A DNA stretch of 64,000 nt, from contig CM046309.1 in assembly GCA_025267735.1 (NCBI GenBank), forward strand, positions 60,432,755-60,496,754. The letters run 5' to 3'. Origin of the DNA: Mactra quadrangularis. Its lineage: Eukaryota > Mollusca > Bivalvia > Venerida > Mactridae. Below, piece by piece: positions 27,201-34,515 of the stretch; the first letter of the stretch is position 1; each line of letters starts with the position of its first letter. The position numbers and the translations under genes are program-made. The notes under the pieces were generated by a model. The model ran no database searches. It was not told the origin of the DNA and saw only the letters and a program-made list of their open reading frames with translations.

Positions 27201-28649
27201 ACAGTTTCAAAGTATTTATTCTTATATAAACAAAATTATTTGTTCAGTATGTATGTAAAGCCGAAAGGTCCGATAAAGTGCAATTTACAAAGACAAAAAT
27301 AGACAGTAAATACTGAGTTTAATTTATTCTTGCATAAAGGTCAAGCTCAGGTTAATATTGTTGGACTATATGTTATATATTTGTAGAAAGAGAAGAAGAT
27401 AGAATTATTTAAACTAGCCACAGAGAAACATCAGATGGGATACAGAGACGCTATGACTGGGGCTGGTATAGATAGACATTTATTCTGTCTATATGTGGTA
27501 TCTAAATATCTGGAGATTGAAGATCCTTTCTTAAATGAAGTACTTAGTGAACCATGGAGACTATCAACAAGTCAGGTAACTCTTACATTCTTGTATATTA
27601 TTTATAGAGTTATCTCCCTTTTCTTAAATGAAGTACTTAGTGAACCATGGAGACTATCAACAAGTCAGGTAACTCTTACATTCTTGTTTATTATAAATAG
27701 AGTTACCTCCCTATCTTAAATAAAGTACTTGGGGCGCGTTGCTTAAGATATGCATAGATCATTATTAGATGCAAATGTGAAAGGTCAGATTGGGGCCAAA
27801 CTTTAGGCACAATACTTACTCTTACAGATATTATTATATTTTATATTTCAGACACCACATACACAAACAGATAAATTAGATCTGATCAATCATCCTGATC
27901 GTATATCTGGTGGTGGAGGTTTTGGTCCTGTAGCTGATGATGGTTATGGTGTATCTTATATCATAGCTGGTGAAGATGTTGTATTTATACATATATCTAG
28001 CAAGAAATCTTGTCCTACAACGGTAAGTCTACCCCCTCCCCCCTATTCATAGCCTTACCCCTCCAGACTGCTCAGGTGGTACTATGTTACCCCAGTAAAG
28101 ATGTTGTATTTATACATATATCTAGCAAGAAATCTTGTCCAGCAACGACTTGTCTATCACATTTGTAGGTTTGACCTAAATTAAGTAGCCTTGTAAACTT
28201 GTTAGCTTGTTATTGGTAACTGTCATTGGAGCATACATTTACCCTGATGATTTAAATAAATGCTACAGTACTTCTTTACGACAATAGATAAAGTTAGATA
28301 TTCATATTTATGTACGGAGAATTATCAAACTAATATTTGATTTTTCAATCATGTTATACTTAAAAATTGTGGAACCATTTCTAATATCACAATTCAATTT
28401 TTGTTTCAAAAAATAATACTTTCACTCTTGGCTGCACCACTCTTGAATATGCTTTTTGAGCTCGCTCATACAAATAAAAAATCAATCTCACATCAAAATC
28501 GACTAAATATCATCTATATTTTTATGAATTTATATATTACATATTTATTTATCCTATATTTTTATCTCTGTTTTCAGGACTCGACCAAGTTTGGAGAGCA
28601 AATCTACAAGGCATTGAGTGATATAAAAAATCTAATTTTAGACAAATGA
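80..28649 (+). CDS. CPT1: Carnitine O-palmitoyltransferase 1 (CPT1), 5'-partial, 17 exon positions with three alternative exons 11
   Basis: CPT1 transfers long-chain acyl groups from CoA to carnitine at the mitochondrial outer membrane, the rate-limiting and malonyl-CoA-regulated step of fatty-acid import. Seen: exons 80-216, 3270-3444, 4076-4177, 4991-5128, 6737-6922, 7931-8130, 8679-8835, 9802-9849, 10435-10542, 11073-11098, one of 16099-16161 / 17986-18051 / 20197-20256, 24363-24447, 24928-25092, 26068-26202, 27387-27575, 27852-28022, 28578-28649. All have AG/GT borders and compatible phases. The joined frame is about 718 codons plus TGA. Two membrane segments (exons 1, 2) precede the carnitine/choline acyltransferase domain. 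Landmarks are catalytic AEHSW (His about residue 424 of the partial product), [17 protein letters not shown] and [16 protein letters not shown]. Aligning the His with His473 of vertebrate CPT1A (from memory) implies about 49 residues missing upstream. Identity as CPT1 is firm; which vertebrate paralogue it matches cannot be said. Confidence 0.96.
541..617. repeat. Short foldback element, hairpin family 1
   Basis: Inverted arms gcgggcttagcgcaaaacgg / cctttttgcccttagcccac around gttgtaactc...gagtaagttacaac, with an A-rich loop. Other copies are at 9704-9773 and 16276-16349. Confidence 0.7.
797..833. repeat. Single arm of hairpin family 2
   Basis: gggttgcccgtataaatgtt resembles the left arm of the elements at 19562 and 21858; no right arm is seen. 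Confidence 0.35.
1724..2046. mobile_element. 323-bp foldback MITE, copy 1
   Basis: Terminal inverted repeats begin cagtagcgtgttcaattaca and end ...tgtaattgaacacgctactg. An inner inverted repeat centres on gatgtttcg...cgaaacatc-like arms. No ORF. A second copy of identical length is at 37520-37842. Confidence 0.85.
2118..2225. mobile_element. ~100-bp MITE remnant (ttacgac family)
   Basis: tctgtattatcaaccaca...tgataataaactatcc; resembles 15146-15245 and 26253-26345. Confidence 0.5.
2945..3258 (+). mobile_element. Helentron-like non-autonomous element (agccggattttt family), copy 1
   Basis: Starts agcctgattttcatttg, contains ggcgggcg and gttaacaatttt, a 3' arm aaatccggct that complements the 5' end, then a 3' hairpin (aatgtggtttccac...) and end acatttcttgt. 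It ends 11 bp before the AG-adjacent first base of exon 2. Classification is inferred from structure. Confidence 0.65.
3270..3444 (+). CDS. CPT1: CPT1 exon 2 (second membrane segment)
   Basis: The exon encodes [12 protein letters not shown], a hydrophobic span around [12 protein letters not shown], and the conserved YHGWMYE cytosolic-side motif. The acceptor is gtattacag and the donor ctg|gtgagt. Its polypyrimidine tract touches the 3' end of a repeat (2945-3258). Confidence 0.95.
3537..3566 (+). repeat. (TTCTG)n short array
   Basis: ctgttctgttctgttctgt; related aacag/ctgtt arrays recur at 9327, 39601, 50176 and elsewhere. Confidence 0.7.
3839..3953. mobile_element. Short foldback MITE
   Basis: Inverted ends gtgaccccattaaccccaat and ttaatgggggtcac in intron 2 (between exons 2 and 3). 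No TSD defined. Confidence 0.55.
4076..4177 (+). CDS. CPT1: CPT1 exon 3
   Basis: A 34-codon phase 0-0 exon encoding LFGGRKPML (cf. FSGRKPML in vertebrate CPT1) through EDTMNR. The donor is agg|gtaggt. Confidence 0.94.
4459..4640 (-). mobile_element. tRNA-derived SINE family 2, copy
   Basis: tttggtttaacgctgtagca tail with gtcagtcaac and ggaaaggctaaatctc, a reversed version of the element at 7366-7775. Confidence 0.55.
4991..5128 (+). CDS. CPT1: CPT1 exon 4
   Basis: 46 codons, [11 protein letters not shown] through LKSWWATNY, a strongly conserved family stretch. The acceptor is tattttccag and the donor tat|gtaaga. Confidence 0.95.
5300..5480 (+). repeat. Degenerate tcactgcagtt repeat
   Basis: tttcactgcagttaatat-like units recur; more units are at 6657-6710 on the other side of the inserted transposon, so one array was split. 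Confidence 0.6.
5498..6654. mobile_element. 1157-bp non-autonomous DNA transposon with TA duplication
   Basis: The left end cagtgaatcttgcataagcg matches the complement of the right end (cgcttaacacaagatccactg). TA dinucleotides flank both sides (5496-5497, 6655-6656), as in Tc1/mariner-type elements. The sub-terminal arms carry repeated taaacgacca motifs. No transposase ORF. Confidence 0.75.
6737..6922 (+). CDS. CPT1: CPT1 exon 5
   Basis: 62 codons carrying [24 protein letters not shown] and the [12 protein letters not shown] segment. The acceptor is caacag and the donor cct|gtaagt. It lies about 80 bp after the 3' end of the 1157-bp DNA element at 5498-6654. Confidence 0.96.
6977..7199. mobile_element. 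223-bp MITE with TTA duplication (PIF/Harbinger-like)
   Basis: Ends ggccacatcaagttgatca and tgatcaatttgttgtggcc are inverted repeats. TTA flanks at 6974-6976 and 7200-7202. Confidence 0.7.
7366..7775 (+). mobile_element. tRNA-derived SINE family 2, longest copy
   Basis: Starts with an A-box-like ggctagctcagtcagttg. It contains tttgtcagtcactgatg and gatttagcctttccagga, and ends gttgctatggcgttaaaccc. Similar tails are at 4459 and 22440. Confidence 0.6.
7931..8130 (+). CDS. CPT1: CPT1 exon 6
   Basis: Encodes [35 protein letters not shown] and LKPCELER. It ends in phase 2 as CG|gtaagg. PLCSAQ(W/Y)ER is a family hallmark. Confidence 0.96.
8131..8678 (+). other. CPT1 introns without recognisable content
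   Basis: This intron, and those at 8836-9703, 10543-11072, 24448-24927 and 25093-25712, show nothing I can name. Confidence 0.5.
8679..8835 (+). CDS. CPT1: CPT1 exon 7
   Basis: Completes Arg, then [26 protein letters not shown] and [13 protein letters not shown], a conserved CPT core. The acceptor is atttccag and the donor aag|gtagag. Confidence 0.96.
9704..9773. repeat. Short foldback element, hairpin family 1
   Basis: Arms tttagcgcaaattggtcg and gaccattttgtgcttaacc, loop ataagaaaag. About 30 bp upstream of the exon 8 acceptor. Confidence 0.7.
9802..9849 (+). CDS. CPT1: CPT1 exon 8 (48-nt small exon)
   Basis: 16 codons, [16 protein letters not shown], matching the AAFFVTLDE segment of CPT1. 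The acceptor is ttttttccag and the donor ttg|gtaagt. It is too short to appear as an independent ORF and is supported by phase and alignment. Confidence 0.92.
9900..10175 (+). mobile_element. Non-autonomous element of the ccccgcttcaaagaag family
   Basis: Begins acccccgcttcaaagaag with an immediate ggggggta complement, has gtgcgtgcg/gtccgtccgt simple repeats, and ends with hairpin agtgagcattagctcac and gatttacttgt. The end structure recalls the agccggattttt family. Confidence 0.55.
10435..10542 (+). CDS. CPT1: CPT1 exon 9
   Basis: 36 codons, [16 protein letters not shown] then [17 protein letters not shown], equivalent to the RWFDKSF region. Borders are tttacag / agg|gtaagt. Confidence 0.94.
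11073..11098 (+). CDS. CPT1: CPT1 exon 10: 26-nt microexon with the catalytic histidine
   Basis: Eight codons plus two bases encode IGFCAEHS and the first two bases of Trp. The His of EHSW is the family's catalytic base. It has a long T-rich tract before the acceptor (ttttttcttacag) and donor TG|gtaagt. Phase 2 at its end fits each of the three downstream alternatives, which all begin with G to complete TGG. Confidence 0.93.
12088..12216. mobile_element. TIR element, ttattcaactgtcagt family
   Basis: ttattcaactgtcagt ... ccctgctgatttaaatac and the inverted caaatcagcagggttaatg. Same family at 12590, 13949, 16211, 37384. Confidence 0.7.
12590..12755. mobile_element. TIR element, ttattcaactgtcagt family
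   Basis: ttattcaactgtcagtggca ... gtggggttaatgtatgtgcc; about 165 bp. Confidence 0.7.
13237..13520 (+). mobile_element. tRNA-derived SINE family 1
   Basis: A-box gtcgatagcgcagttggta, B-box gggttcaaatcccacccag, body ggttataccc...ttccggccttgtggaaggg, tail gttgacgtggcgtttaaccc. Confidence 0.85.
13949..14113. mobile_element. TIR element, ttattcaactgtcagt family
   Basis: ttattcaactatcaaaaa ... tatttaaatcagcagggct ... actgacagttgaataa. Confidence 0.7.
14402..14697. mobile_element. ~295-bp MITE, gatccagga/ccggaccccc family, copy 1
   Basis: Ends aggggcagatccagga and ccactggatccgcctatg; G-rich ggggggtccgaacttt. Opposite orientation to 35690-35979. Confidence 0.65.
15146..15245. mobile_element. ~100-bp MITE (ttacgac family)
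   Basis: cctgtaatatccagcgtctt ... gataatatgctggcctgg with terminal inverted repeats; T-rich centre. Confidence 0.55.
15710..15969 (+). mobile_element. Helentron-like element, copy 2
   Basis: agccggatttttcaacgc ... aaatccggctttaatgtgg, hairpin, acatttcttgt. The first ~60 bp are shortened compared with the other copies. Confidence 0.7.
16099..16161 (+). CDS. CPT1: CPT1 alternative exon 11a
   Basis: A 63-nt exon after attacag. It completes Trp and encodes [20 protein letters not shown], ending GG|gtataa. It aligns with ADAPIVAHLWEY of vertebrate CPT1 immediately after the catalytic His. The donor is weaker than at the constitutive exons. It is the first of three tandem alternatives; all have intact splice sites and frame. 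Expression cannot be judged from DNA. Confidence 0.88.
16211..16506. mobile_element. TIR element of the same family with nested hairpin
   Basis: ttattcaactgtcagtggaa to about acagttaaatggaatt; enlarged by the hairpin element at 16276-16349. It begins 50 bp after CPT1 exon 11a. Confidence 0.65.
16276..16349. repeat. Short foldback element, hairpin family 1, nested
   Basis: gcgggtttagcgcaaaactg ... accgttttgcacttaaccca, lying inside the TIR element 16211-16506. Confidence 0.7.
17986..18051 (+). CDS. CPT1: CPT1 alternative exon 11b
   Basis: A 66-nt exon after ttttgcag, encoding [20 protein letters not shown] then L, ending GG|gtacga. The ADAP..AHLWE core is kept while the last ten residues differ completely from 11a. 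Synonymous sites differ widely from 11a (for example tta tgg gag versus ctc tgg gag), so the duplication is old and under purifying selection. Confidence 0.88.
18197..18413. mobile_element. 217-bp TIR element
   Basis: cagtcatcgccttaa at the left and ttaaggcgatgactg at the right; inside are ctggctagt/gggctagtt repeats. Lies between exons 11b and 11c. Confidence 0.65.
18911..19130 (+). repeat. 37-bp minisatellite, about 6 units
   Basis: Units start agaaaagattccttaa at 18912, 18949, 18986, 19023, 19060 and 19097; between exons 11b and 11c. Confidence 0.9.
19562..19638. repeat. Short foldback element, hairpin family 2
   Basis: Arms agggttgcctgcaagact and tcttgcgggcaaccct, between CPT1 exons 11b and 11c. 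Confidence 0.7.
20197..20256 (+). CDS. CPT1: CPT1 alternative exon 11c
   Basis: A 60-nt exon after aattaacag, encoding [19 protein letters not shown] and ending GG|gtaata. It is the shortest alternative, with two cysteines in the variable tail. Phase 2-2 as in 11a and 11b, so it is interchangeable with them. Confidence 0.88.
21044..21290 (+). mobile_element. SINE family 2 fragment
   Basis: acagataactcagttggtag and aagaggtcaatggtaattcc, tRNA-like head followed by diverged body. Confidence 0.4.
21858..21937. repeat. Short foldback element, hairpin family 2
   Basis: Arms agggttgcccgcaagactg and cagtcttgcgagcaaccct with a T/A-rich loop. Confidence 0.72.
22030..22485 (+). mobile_element. SINE family 2 copies, two heads in tandem
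   Basis: Heads at about 22030 (gtccgctagatcagtttgg) and 22198, each followed by a B-box-like ggtcaaaggttcc-type sequence; common tail gtgttactattgcattaaac. Confidence 0.45.
22560..22848. mobile_element. 289-bp TIR element
   Basis: tagtttagcgga and tccgctaaacta ends; a G/C homopolymer core with cccccccc. Confidence 0.6.
22897..23090 (+). mobile_element. SINE family 2 head fragments
   Basis: tgtagctcatttggtaagg...ggtcatgggtatgattcc and a second copy from about 22999. Confidence 0.4.
23110..23511 (+). repeat. 31-bp minisatellite, about 13 units
   Basis: Units of aagtttaagtctgtgctaaa plus tgattaatttt, with gctaaa/gttaaa variants, between exons 11c and 12. Confidence 0.9.
24363..24447 (+). CDS. 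CPT1: CPT1 exon 12
   Basis: Its first base A completes Gly (GG|A) from any exon 11. It then reads [13 protein letters not shown] and [11 protein letters not shown], matching YAEDGHCKGD and RLQWDIP of CPT1. The donor is cct|gtatgt. If joined directly to exon 10 the junction codon would be TGA. Confidence 0.95.
24928..25092 (+). CDS. CPT1: CPT1 exon 13
   Basis: 55 codons with [19 protein letters not shown] and [17 protein letters not shown]. This includes the FGKG and CKTSPDAF motifs near the CoA site. Borders are tttttccag / agg|gtaagt. Confidence 0.96.
25713..26009 (+). mobile_element. Helentron-like element, copy 3
   Basis: Full-length structure from agccggatttttcaat to acatttcttgt, 58 bp upstream of exon 14. 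Confidence 0.7.
26068..26202 (+). CDS. CPT1: CPT1 exon 14
   Basis: 45 codons with [19 protein letters not shown] and TETVRPCT. The RTETVR stretch binds the carnitine carboxylate in the family. Borders are atttcag / ccc|gtaagt. Confidence 0.96.
26253..26345. mobile_element. ~95-bp MITE (ttacgac family)
   Basis: cagtattatcaagcatctta ... taagatttttgataatatgctg form the inverted ends, just after CPT1 exon 14. Confidence 0.6.
26529..26934. mobile_element. 406-bp hAT-type MITE with 8-bp target duplication
   Basis: cagggctcgaatttaa and ttaaatttgagccctg ends; catttata on both sides (26521-26528, 26935-26942). A CAG start with an 8-bp TSD is typical of hAT elements. Confidence 0.82.
27387..27575 (+). 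CDS. CPT1: CPT1 exon 15
   Basis: 63 codons: [35 protein letters not shown] and [14 protein letters not shown], the last containing the family STSQ motif. The donor is cag|gtaact. The 3' part of the exon and its donor are duplicated immediately downstream. Confidence 0.96.
27576..27668 (+). other. CPT1: Potential in-frame 93-nt extension of CPT1 exon 15 through a duplicated donor
   Basis: A tandem duplication with a 93-bp period copies the end of exon 15 and its cag|gtaact donor. Reading through the first donor stays open for 31 codons, starting [16 protein letters not shown] and ending in a second [13 protein letters not shown]. The frame at the second donor is the same as at the first. Use of the second donor is inferred, not shown; a third, decayed start of the unit follows at about 27714. 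Confidence 0.4.
27852..28022 (+). CDS. CPT1: CPT1 exon 16
   Basis: 57 codons with [19 protein letters not shown], the C-terminal acyltransferase signature, then [16 protein letters not shown]. Borders are atatttcag / acg|gtaagt. Confidence 0.96.
28098..28155 (+). pseudogene. Partial duplicate of the end of CPT1 exon 16
   Basis: Repeats the aagatgttgtatttatac...aatcttgtcc segment of exon 16, displaced by 125 bp. The donor is destroyed (acgacttg instead of acggtaag). A chance cccag precedes it, but without a donor it is a dead copy in intron 16. Confidence 0.75.
28219..28265. mobile_element. Single left arm of the ttattcaactgtcagt family
   Basis: actgtcattggagcatacat then accctgatgatttaaata; no right arm found. 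Confidence 0.4.
28578..28649 (+). CDS. CPT1: CPT1 last coding exon 17 and stop
   Basis: 24 codons including the stop, [19 protein letters not shown] then ILDK and TGA at 28647-28649. The acceptor is tgttttcag. The 3' UTR follows. Confidence 0.93.
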   Translation, partial: DSTKFGEQIYKALSDIKNLILDK

Positions 28650-29094
28650 AATGCTTGTTATACCTCACTTGAACATTGTGAAGAAAATGCACCTCTAATG
28701 CAAAAACATTAATAAGAGTATTCAGAGTTGTTAGTTTGCCATTATTTTAACATTTTGTCTGCATTTGTATCAAACTTGTAATTGTACAATGTTTACTGAT
28801 ATTATCATCGAAGGTTTTCGTTTTGTAGAGACATTATGTAGAGTGTATGTATTAACTCTTGCGCTCAGTGTTTTGCCGAGGACGTGTATTTGTCCCATTT
28901 GCTTGTGCAAATTTGAAATGGCGCCTGTAAAATCCCGACAGTGCCACATCCATAAACAGTTTCATTCCATAATAATAATGGAATAAGCTAGATGTTTGGA
29001 TATAATCTAAATTTGTGTAAAAAGATATTTTCATTGGTTCTTATGTTAGCTTGTATAAACATCTTTGCAAACTTCATGCCTTTGTTAGAATAAA
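28650..29094 (+). terminator. CPT1: Probable CPT1 3' UTR and polyadenylation signal
   Basis: The first AATAAA after the stop is at 29089-29094; another is at 29718-29723. Either could end the mRNA. No ORF of note lies here. Confidence 0.4.
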
Positions 29095-31140
29095 ATTTTG
29101 AAAATACATGCTTTTATAATTAAAAAAATATCAATTTTACTGGAAGCAAAAACATCTGTTTTTCTTGGCCCCAATAAGTTTTTGAATGTTCTGAACAATT
29201 TATACCTTTAGGGGCCATTTGGCCCCTTATTTTTAAATCCTCAACATGTATATTTGTTTCAGTTTATGTTTTTATTGCACATTTTTCATACTTCATCAAG
29301 TTTTGTTTTTTTGTTATTTTCATTTTTTGTTTCATTCTTTTAAACATATATGTGTAGTCTAGATTTTTAAATTTTTATTTTTATTATTTTAGAATTTTTG
29401 TGTAGTCTGGGATAATTATTATGTATAGATGTGTGAATAGGGTGTTTTTAATCTCTGCTTTTATGGGTTTGTTTTTCTCTTTTGGGGTAAGTTTAGGTGT
29501 CTTAAAAAGACAAAGTTTGTGGGTTAAGCAATATTTCTATATAGTTTTGTACTTAGAGTTAAATGTTTTGTTTAGAATGATTAAGATAAGGTAGTTTGTG
29601 TTTAATTTCTGCATAGGACCAATAATGCAATGCTGCTTTTTTATAGTCAGAAATTGACATTTGGTATTAAATTCACTTTTTACTTGGACATTTTCATTTG
29701 TTTTCCAATCCAAAGAAAATAAAGTTATAAGTATTAATATGTAATAAGAATAATATTTTTTACAATTTATTTTGATCATTTTATTTACTGCTGAAATTTT
29801 GTTTATATCATTTTATGTAGATATGGTATTCATTTAGTTTGATTAGGGTCATTTAGTTAAACTTCTTTTACTCCTTTAAAAACTTAATTGAAATATTGTT
29901 ATAAAATTTTGTTCAATTTTGCCTTAGATGTTAAACAATTTGTCTCATTATGTTTTATTATAATAAATATAATACTCCTGAGTTAGAACTTGCTCTTATG
30001 TTATTGTTGGCTTGAAGGTTATTAAGGGGAAATAACTGATAAATGTTCCTTATGATAAATGTTACTGTAAAATATTGTCAATTTGTGTTTACTGGAAATA
30101 AGTTAACTTGTTATTAAGGGATCGCGCAATGTAATATCAAGGTCCATCTAAAAAAGTTGTGATAACTCGAAATGCAATAACTCATATATAATGTTGTTCA
30201 AAGTTTTTAGTGATCCATGTACGTTCAAAGTTTTGAGTGATCCCTGTATGACTTCAAGCGAAAGCAAATGAACTGTTATTAGTTACTGTTCTCGACCACT
30301 AAATTTGGACATTTGACCATATAAACTTCACATTTTTAAAGATGATTTCTTATCAGTTTTCCCATGTCTTGTAGCGCTATATATCTAGTTTTTTTTCTTC
30401 AAGTTTGCATTCTCCATTATTAACCAAATAAGGATAAGCATAAGAGTCCTTGCTTGATTTTATTTAAATATACAAAAAGTCACATGTATGTAGATATACC
30501 CTGGATAATATAGACCCCCATTGGTGTGGTACAATTTATATATTATAGACTTGTGGTGTATACCTGTATATATATATAATATGTTAGTGTGTGATTCATA
30601 TGTGATCATTGATTGTTTTAGTAAAATACTCTTGTTTAAAACTTACAACTTATTTTGCTACTTTGTTTCATTCATTGCCAGTGAAAATGGATCTTGATTT
30701 CACCCAGAAAGGTAAAAAGGCCCTAATTTCATCCAATAAGGCAAAAATGGGCTCTGATTTTATTTAATAAGGAAAAAAATGGGCCCTGATTTCATTCATT
30801 TGGTTTAAAAATTGGCCCTGATTGTTTTCAATAAGGGTTCGAATGAACCAAATTGATGAATGTTTAGAAGTTTTTTTACTCGTTTCAACCATTTTCAGAA
30901 TTTAAGTTGTTCTTTTAAAACAAACGAGACATTAAATGTTCAATTGTTCATCATATAGTTTCTATAGAAGGATAATTGAGTGATAGCTTGTTTATTGATA
31001 TTTGTGATATATTTTAGATTATTGTTGAATTCATGTATCAGACCTTTTTACAATGATGTTGTAGGATAGCCCAGCTACTGACAGTTAATCTTGGGCTGGC
31101 AGGTTATGGAGACTGTTTACAAGGGTGGGAAATATAATAG

Positions 31141-31345
31141 CAGCTTTTGTAAGGAGGGTAATGGAACAGCTATATTGAGGGAGGGTAATGGAACAGCTCT
31201 TTAGTGAGGGAGGGTAATGGAACAGCTCTTTAGTGAGGGAGGGTAATGGAACAGCTCTTTAGTGAGGGAGGGTAATGGAACAGCTTTATAATTAGGGAGG
31301 GTAATGGAACAGCTTTGTAATTAGTAAGGGTATTGTAACAGCTCT
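31141..31345 (+). repeat. 29-bp minisatellite, about 7 units
   Basis: Units of agggagggtaatggaacagc then tctttagtg; the last units vary. Confidence 0.88.
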
Positions 31346-32123
31346 GATATGTGTATCCAACATTATTATAAGTATTTTATGCAACTTATCAATGCCTATT
31401 TTGTTTTTAACAACAAGTTTTGTTTTTATCTACAAGTGTGTCTGGCATATATTGCACCCACATATTTTAACATGTTTGTATATCATTTTGACCACAAATT
31501 ACGTACATGTAATGTTTTTAACATATTTTTATCATTTGTCTATCAGACGACGAGACTGAAGTAAGTTTTTCTGACCAAAACACAAATCAGAAAAATTTAG
31601 AGAAGGAACATGTCTCAAACTTGCAGGACAAATGTCTTATTGTCAGGCATTATGTATGTTATTTGTCTAGATTATTTTTTCACTAAATTTACAAGATACA
31701 ATTTTTATTTAGAGTCATATGCTTCACGATTCTAATTTTAACATTTGCTTTTTAGTATAACTATTCATTGTCAGTTATTGAAACTTTGACCCCAGTAAGA
31801 CACCTCTGCCTTTACATATCCAACCACGGACTAAACGCAGCTGTAAATTACAGCTAAAACTGCTTCAGGAGAGGTACAAAATTCAAGTCGCTTTCTAGTC
31901 AGCTATCAAGGCCAATAGTCAACCAGGCACATATGTCCAGCTATCCAACATCCGCAGTGTCTGCAATTACATTGAAAACATTTCACGAATCAGCGCACAT
32001 TTGTTAATTGCTCATGTTTCCATCAGGGCAAATATTGGACCAACAATCTTCAATAAAACATTTATGCTTTGTCATATATTTTCAGATACCATGATGTATA
32101 TGAAGTCTACTTGATGTAAATTA

Positions 32124-32514
32124 AGTGTGGAACCAGTTATGTAAGGAAGTCACTATGTAGTATTTATATATATAGTCAATGTGCTTTTTTATGAAACCCA
32201 AGTTTCATGCAGCAGTTTTGTATTAGATTAGCAAAACTAAGAGTGCAACCTCTGCAAATATCAACGTGATAAGATAGCATTAAGCTAGAAAAAAGCTACA
32301 CTTTATTCATGTAAACCTACATATGTGGCACATTCTTGTACTCGGAGGTTATCAAGATTTTCTATCAAACATTCAGTCAGGAATATTTATAACCTCTGGG
32401 TACAAGAATGGTGCCACATTTCTGGTTCTGGGTGCAAGAATGTTGCCATTTCAGCAAACAGTCGTATAAGAAATCACTATGTAGTGCTAGCCTTTATATG
32501 ACTGGTTCCACACT
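32124..32514. mobile_element. 391-bp MITE with TTA duplication
   Basis: agtgtggaaccagttat and atatgactggttccacact ends; TTA at 32121-32123 and 32515-32517. Inner inverted arms carry cattcttgta...tacaagaatg. Confidence 0.75.
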
Positions 32515-33167
32515 TTATTACGCTATTTAATTATTATGAACTCATTTCCGGTGAGAATTTTGTATGACAAAGATTGTAACTCTGTGTGTGTACAAATGTT
32601 CAAATAAAAAACAGTTTTCAAATTTCAATATTTTTTATTTTGTTTTTAGATCTCTTATACAGTAAAGTTCTGCTATTAAGACCAGCAAACTTGATGATCT
32701 CAATAGAAAAATGCTATTATAGAGACCCTATTATCCTCAATTTTAGCATTTGGGTCTTAATAATTGTCAAAAATCGCATGATTTTGAAATAATAATAATG
32801 GTTTTAATAGCTGAACCTTGCTGTACCTTGGATTATGTAATCCAGTAATATTTCATGACCTAAGCTGGGATCAAACCTTTGACTTTCTTAGCCTGGTTTG
32901 CTCAGCTTGTAGCATGTCTTTCTACCAGCTATTGTATCATGGGTTTGATTTCTGGGTAGGTTCTACATATTTCTGTAAGGTTTGGTATTCAACTATTTTT
33001 ATGGCCCATCTCCAGTGTACCTCAGTATTAAGTAAAATGGATGTCAGCCACTGGCTAGGGTATAAGCTTAGTATTATTTGATTTTATTCAACTGCATGGG
33101 TGAAAGTTTTCAGTATTAGTACTGATTTCAGTATTTTGAGAAAAAATTACTCAATGTCATTTATTAG

Positions 33168-33240
33168 CCGGATTTTTCAACGAAAAACTTCGGCTAATAG
33201 TTTGGCAAAACACGGACGTTTTTGTCGTTAACAATTGTGT
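33168..33240 (+). mobile_element. Helentron-like element, 3'-truncated copy
   Basis: agccggatttttcaacgaaa through gtcgttaacaattgtg, then unrelated sequence. Confidence 0.6.
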
Positions 33241-33836
33241 TTCATTGAGGTATCTTGTCAAATAGATAACTTTCATCAATATAGAAAACTTTCACCAAGT
33301 ATATAGAATGTCTATAGAACAGTTGGTTGGTAGATCTTGTCCTTGGTTATGAAATAAAAGACTCCATTTATGTTTAAAATTCAACAATAAACTGATAAAT
33401 TTTACATGACATGTGCTAAGAGCATTCATGAGTTAAACTGACAGCTTCATTGTATGATAGCTTGAAATATACGTTTACAATATTCTGTATTGTAAATGTA
33501 TTATGAAAAGAGCCTATTGAAAACTACATTTATAAAACATGACAGAGCAAATATCTGTAAATATTGAAGTTAGTGGTTAGCTATTTAATGTGAGAACAGT
33601 GTCCCCCCCCCAAAAAAAAAGATATTTTGAAAGTAATATACAGTAAATGTCCGCTATCGAGACCTCTTTACTTATTGCAAATTTGTGCTGATTTTTTAGT
33701 CTTTAATGTTCTATTTGAAAAAAAAAATACAAGTTGATTAACTCATTAATATTGACTCTAAAATTTGCTCATGACTCTTAAGTGTTTTTTTCACAGGTAA
33801 ATGTGACATTTGCATTATCCTGTAATCATTCTTTTA

Positions 33837-34118
33837 TTGGGTTTAAAGCCGTGTCAACACAATTTAGGTCATTTTAAGGCTTCCAGCGCACCTAACCTAG
33901 CTTTCCTGGACCCTTGTCTATACCTAGTACATGTACTCGCCTACCCTTCCAAAGGCTGGAAACTTCTTCATATCATCTAATCAATGGAGGGAAATTGACA
34001 TTATTTTCAAATTTTATGGAAAGATATAACCTCCCCGGATGGGATTCGAACCGTACCCCCATCGGGACACAAATTGCCAAATGTCAGCGTGCTACCAACT
34101 GCGCTTTCGACCGGGGTT
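33837..34118 (-). mobile_element. tRNA-derived SINE family 1
   Basis: Reverse copy from ttgggtttaaagccgtgtc to ctgcgctttcgaccggg; B-box seen as gggattcgaaccgt. Confidence 0.85.
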
Positions 34119-34228
34119 CCCTATATTAAGACTATTCCATTATTAAGACCAGATATTTTGACACTGTTTGATTGATATGTTGGTGGACTAATTAATATTG
34201 ACTTTAAAATTTGCTCAGATGACTCTTG

Positions 34229-34515
34229 AGCCTGATTTTTCAACGAAAAAATTTGGCTAATAGTTTGACAAAACCCTGGAGGGCATTCAGGCGTCCGGTG
34301 TTGTTAACAATTAAAGTTTTTCTTTACCATATATTTCTGCCATTTATTGTCAGATCTTTATGAAACTTCATACAATGATAACATAACATGTCATGAACAG
34401 AATTAGAAAGTAACCACAACTCTACCTGCCTTTATTATGGATTATTTCCCTTTGTAATTTTTGCGTTAAAGTTTTTAAATCCGGCTTTAATGTGGTTTCC
34501 ACATTACATTTCTTG
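34229..34515 (+). mobile_element. Helentron-like element, copy 4
   Basis: agcctgatttttcaacga ... aaatccggctttaatgtgg, hairpin, acatttcttgt. It interrupts the second copy of a duplicated sequence whose uninterrupted version is at 33764-33800. Confidence 0.7.

Noticed and set aside
28098..28155. Alternative exon 16
   Set aside because: It has a chance cccag before it but no GT donor at the matching place and would break the frame.
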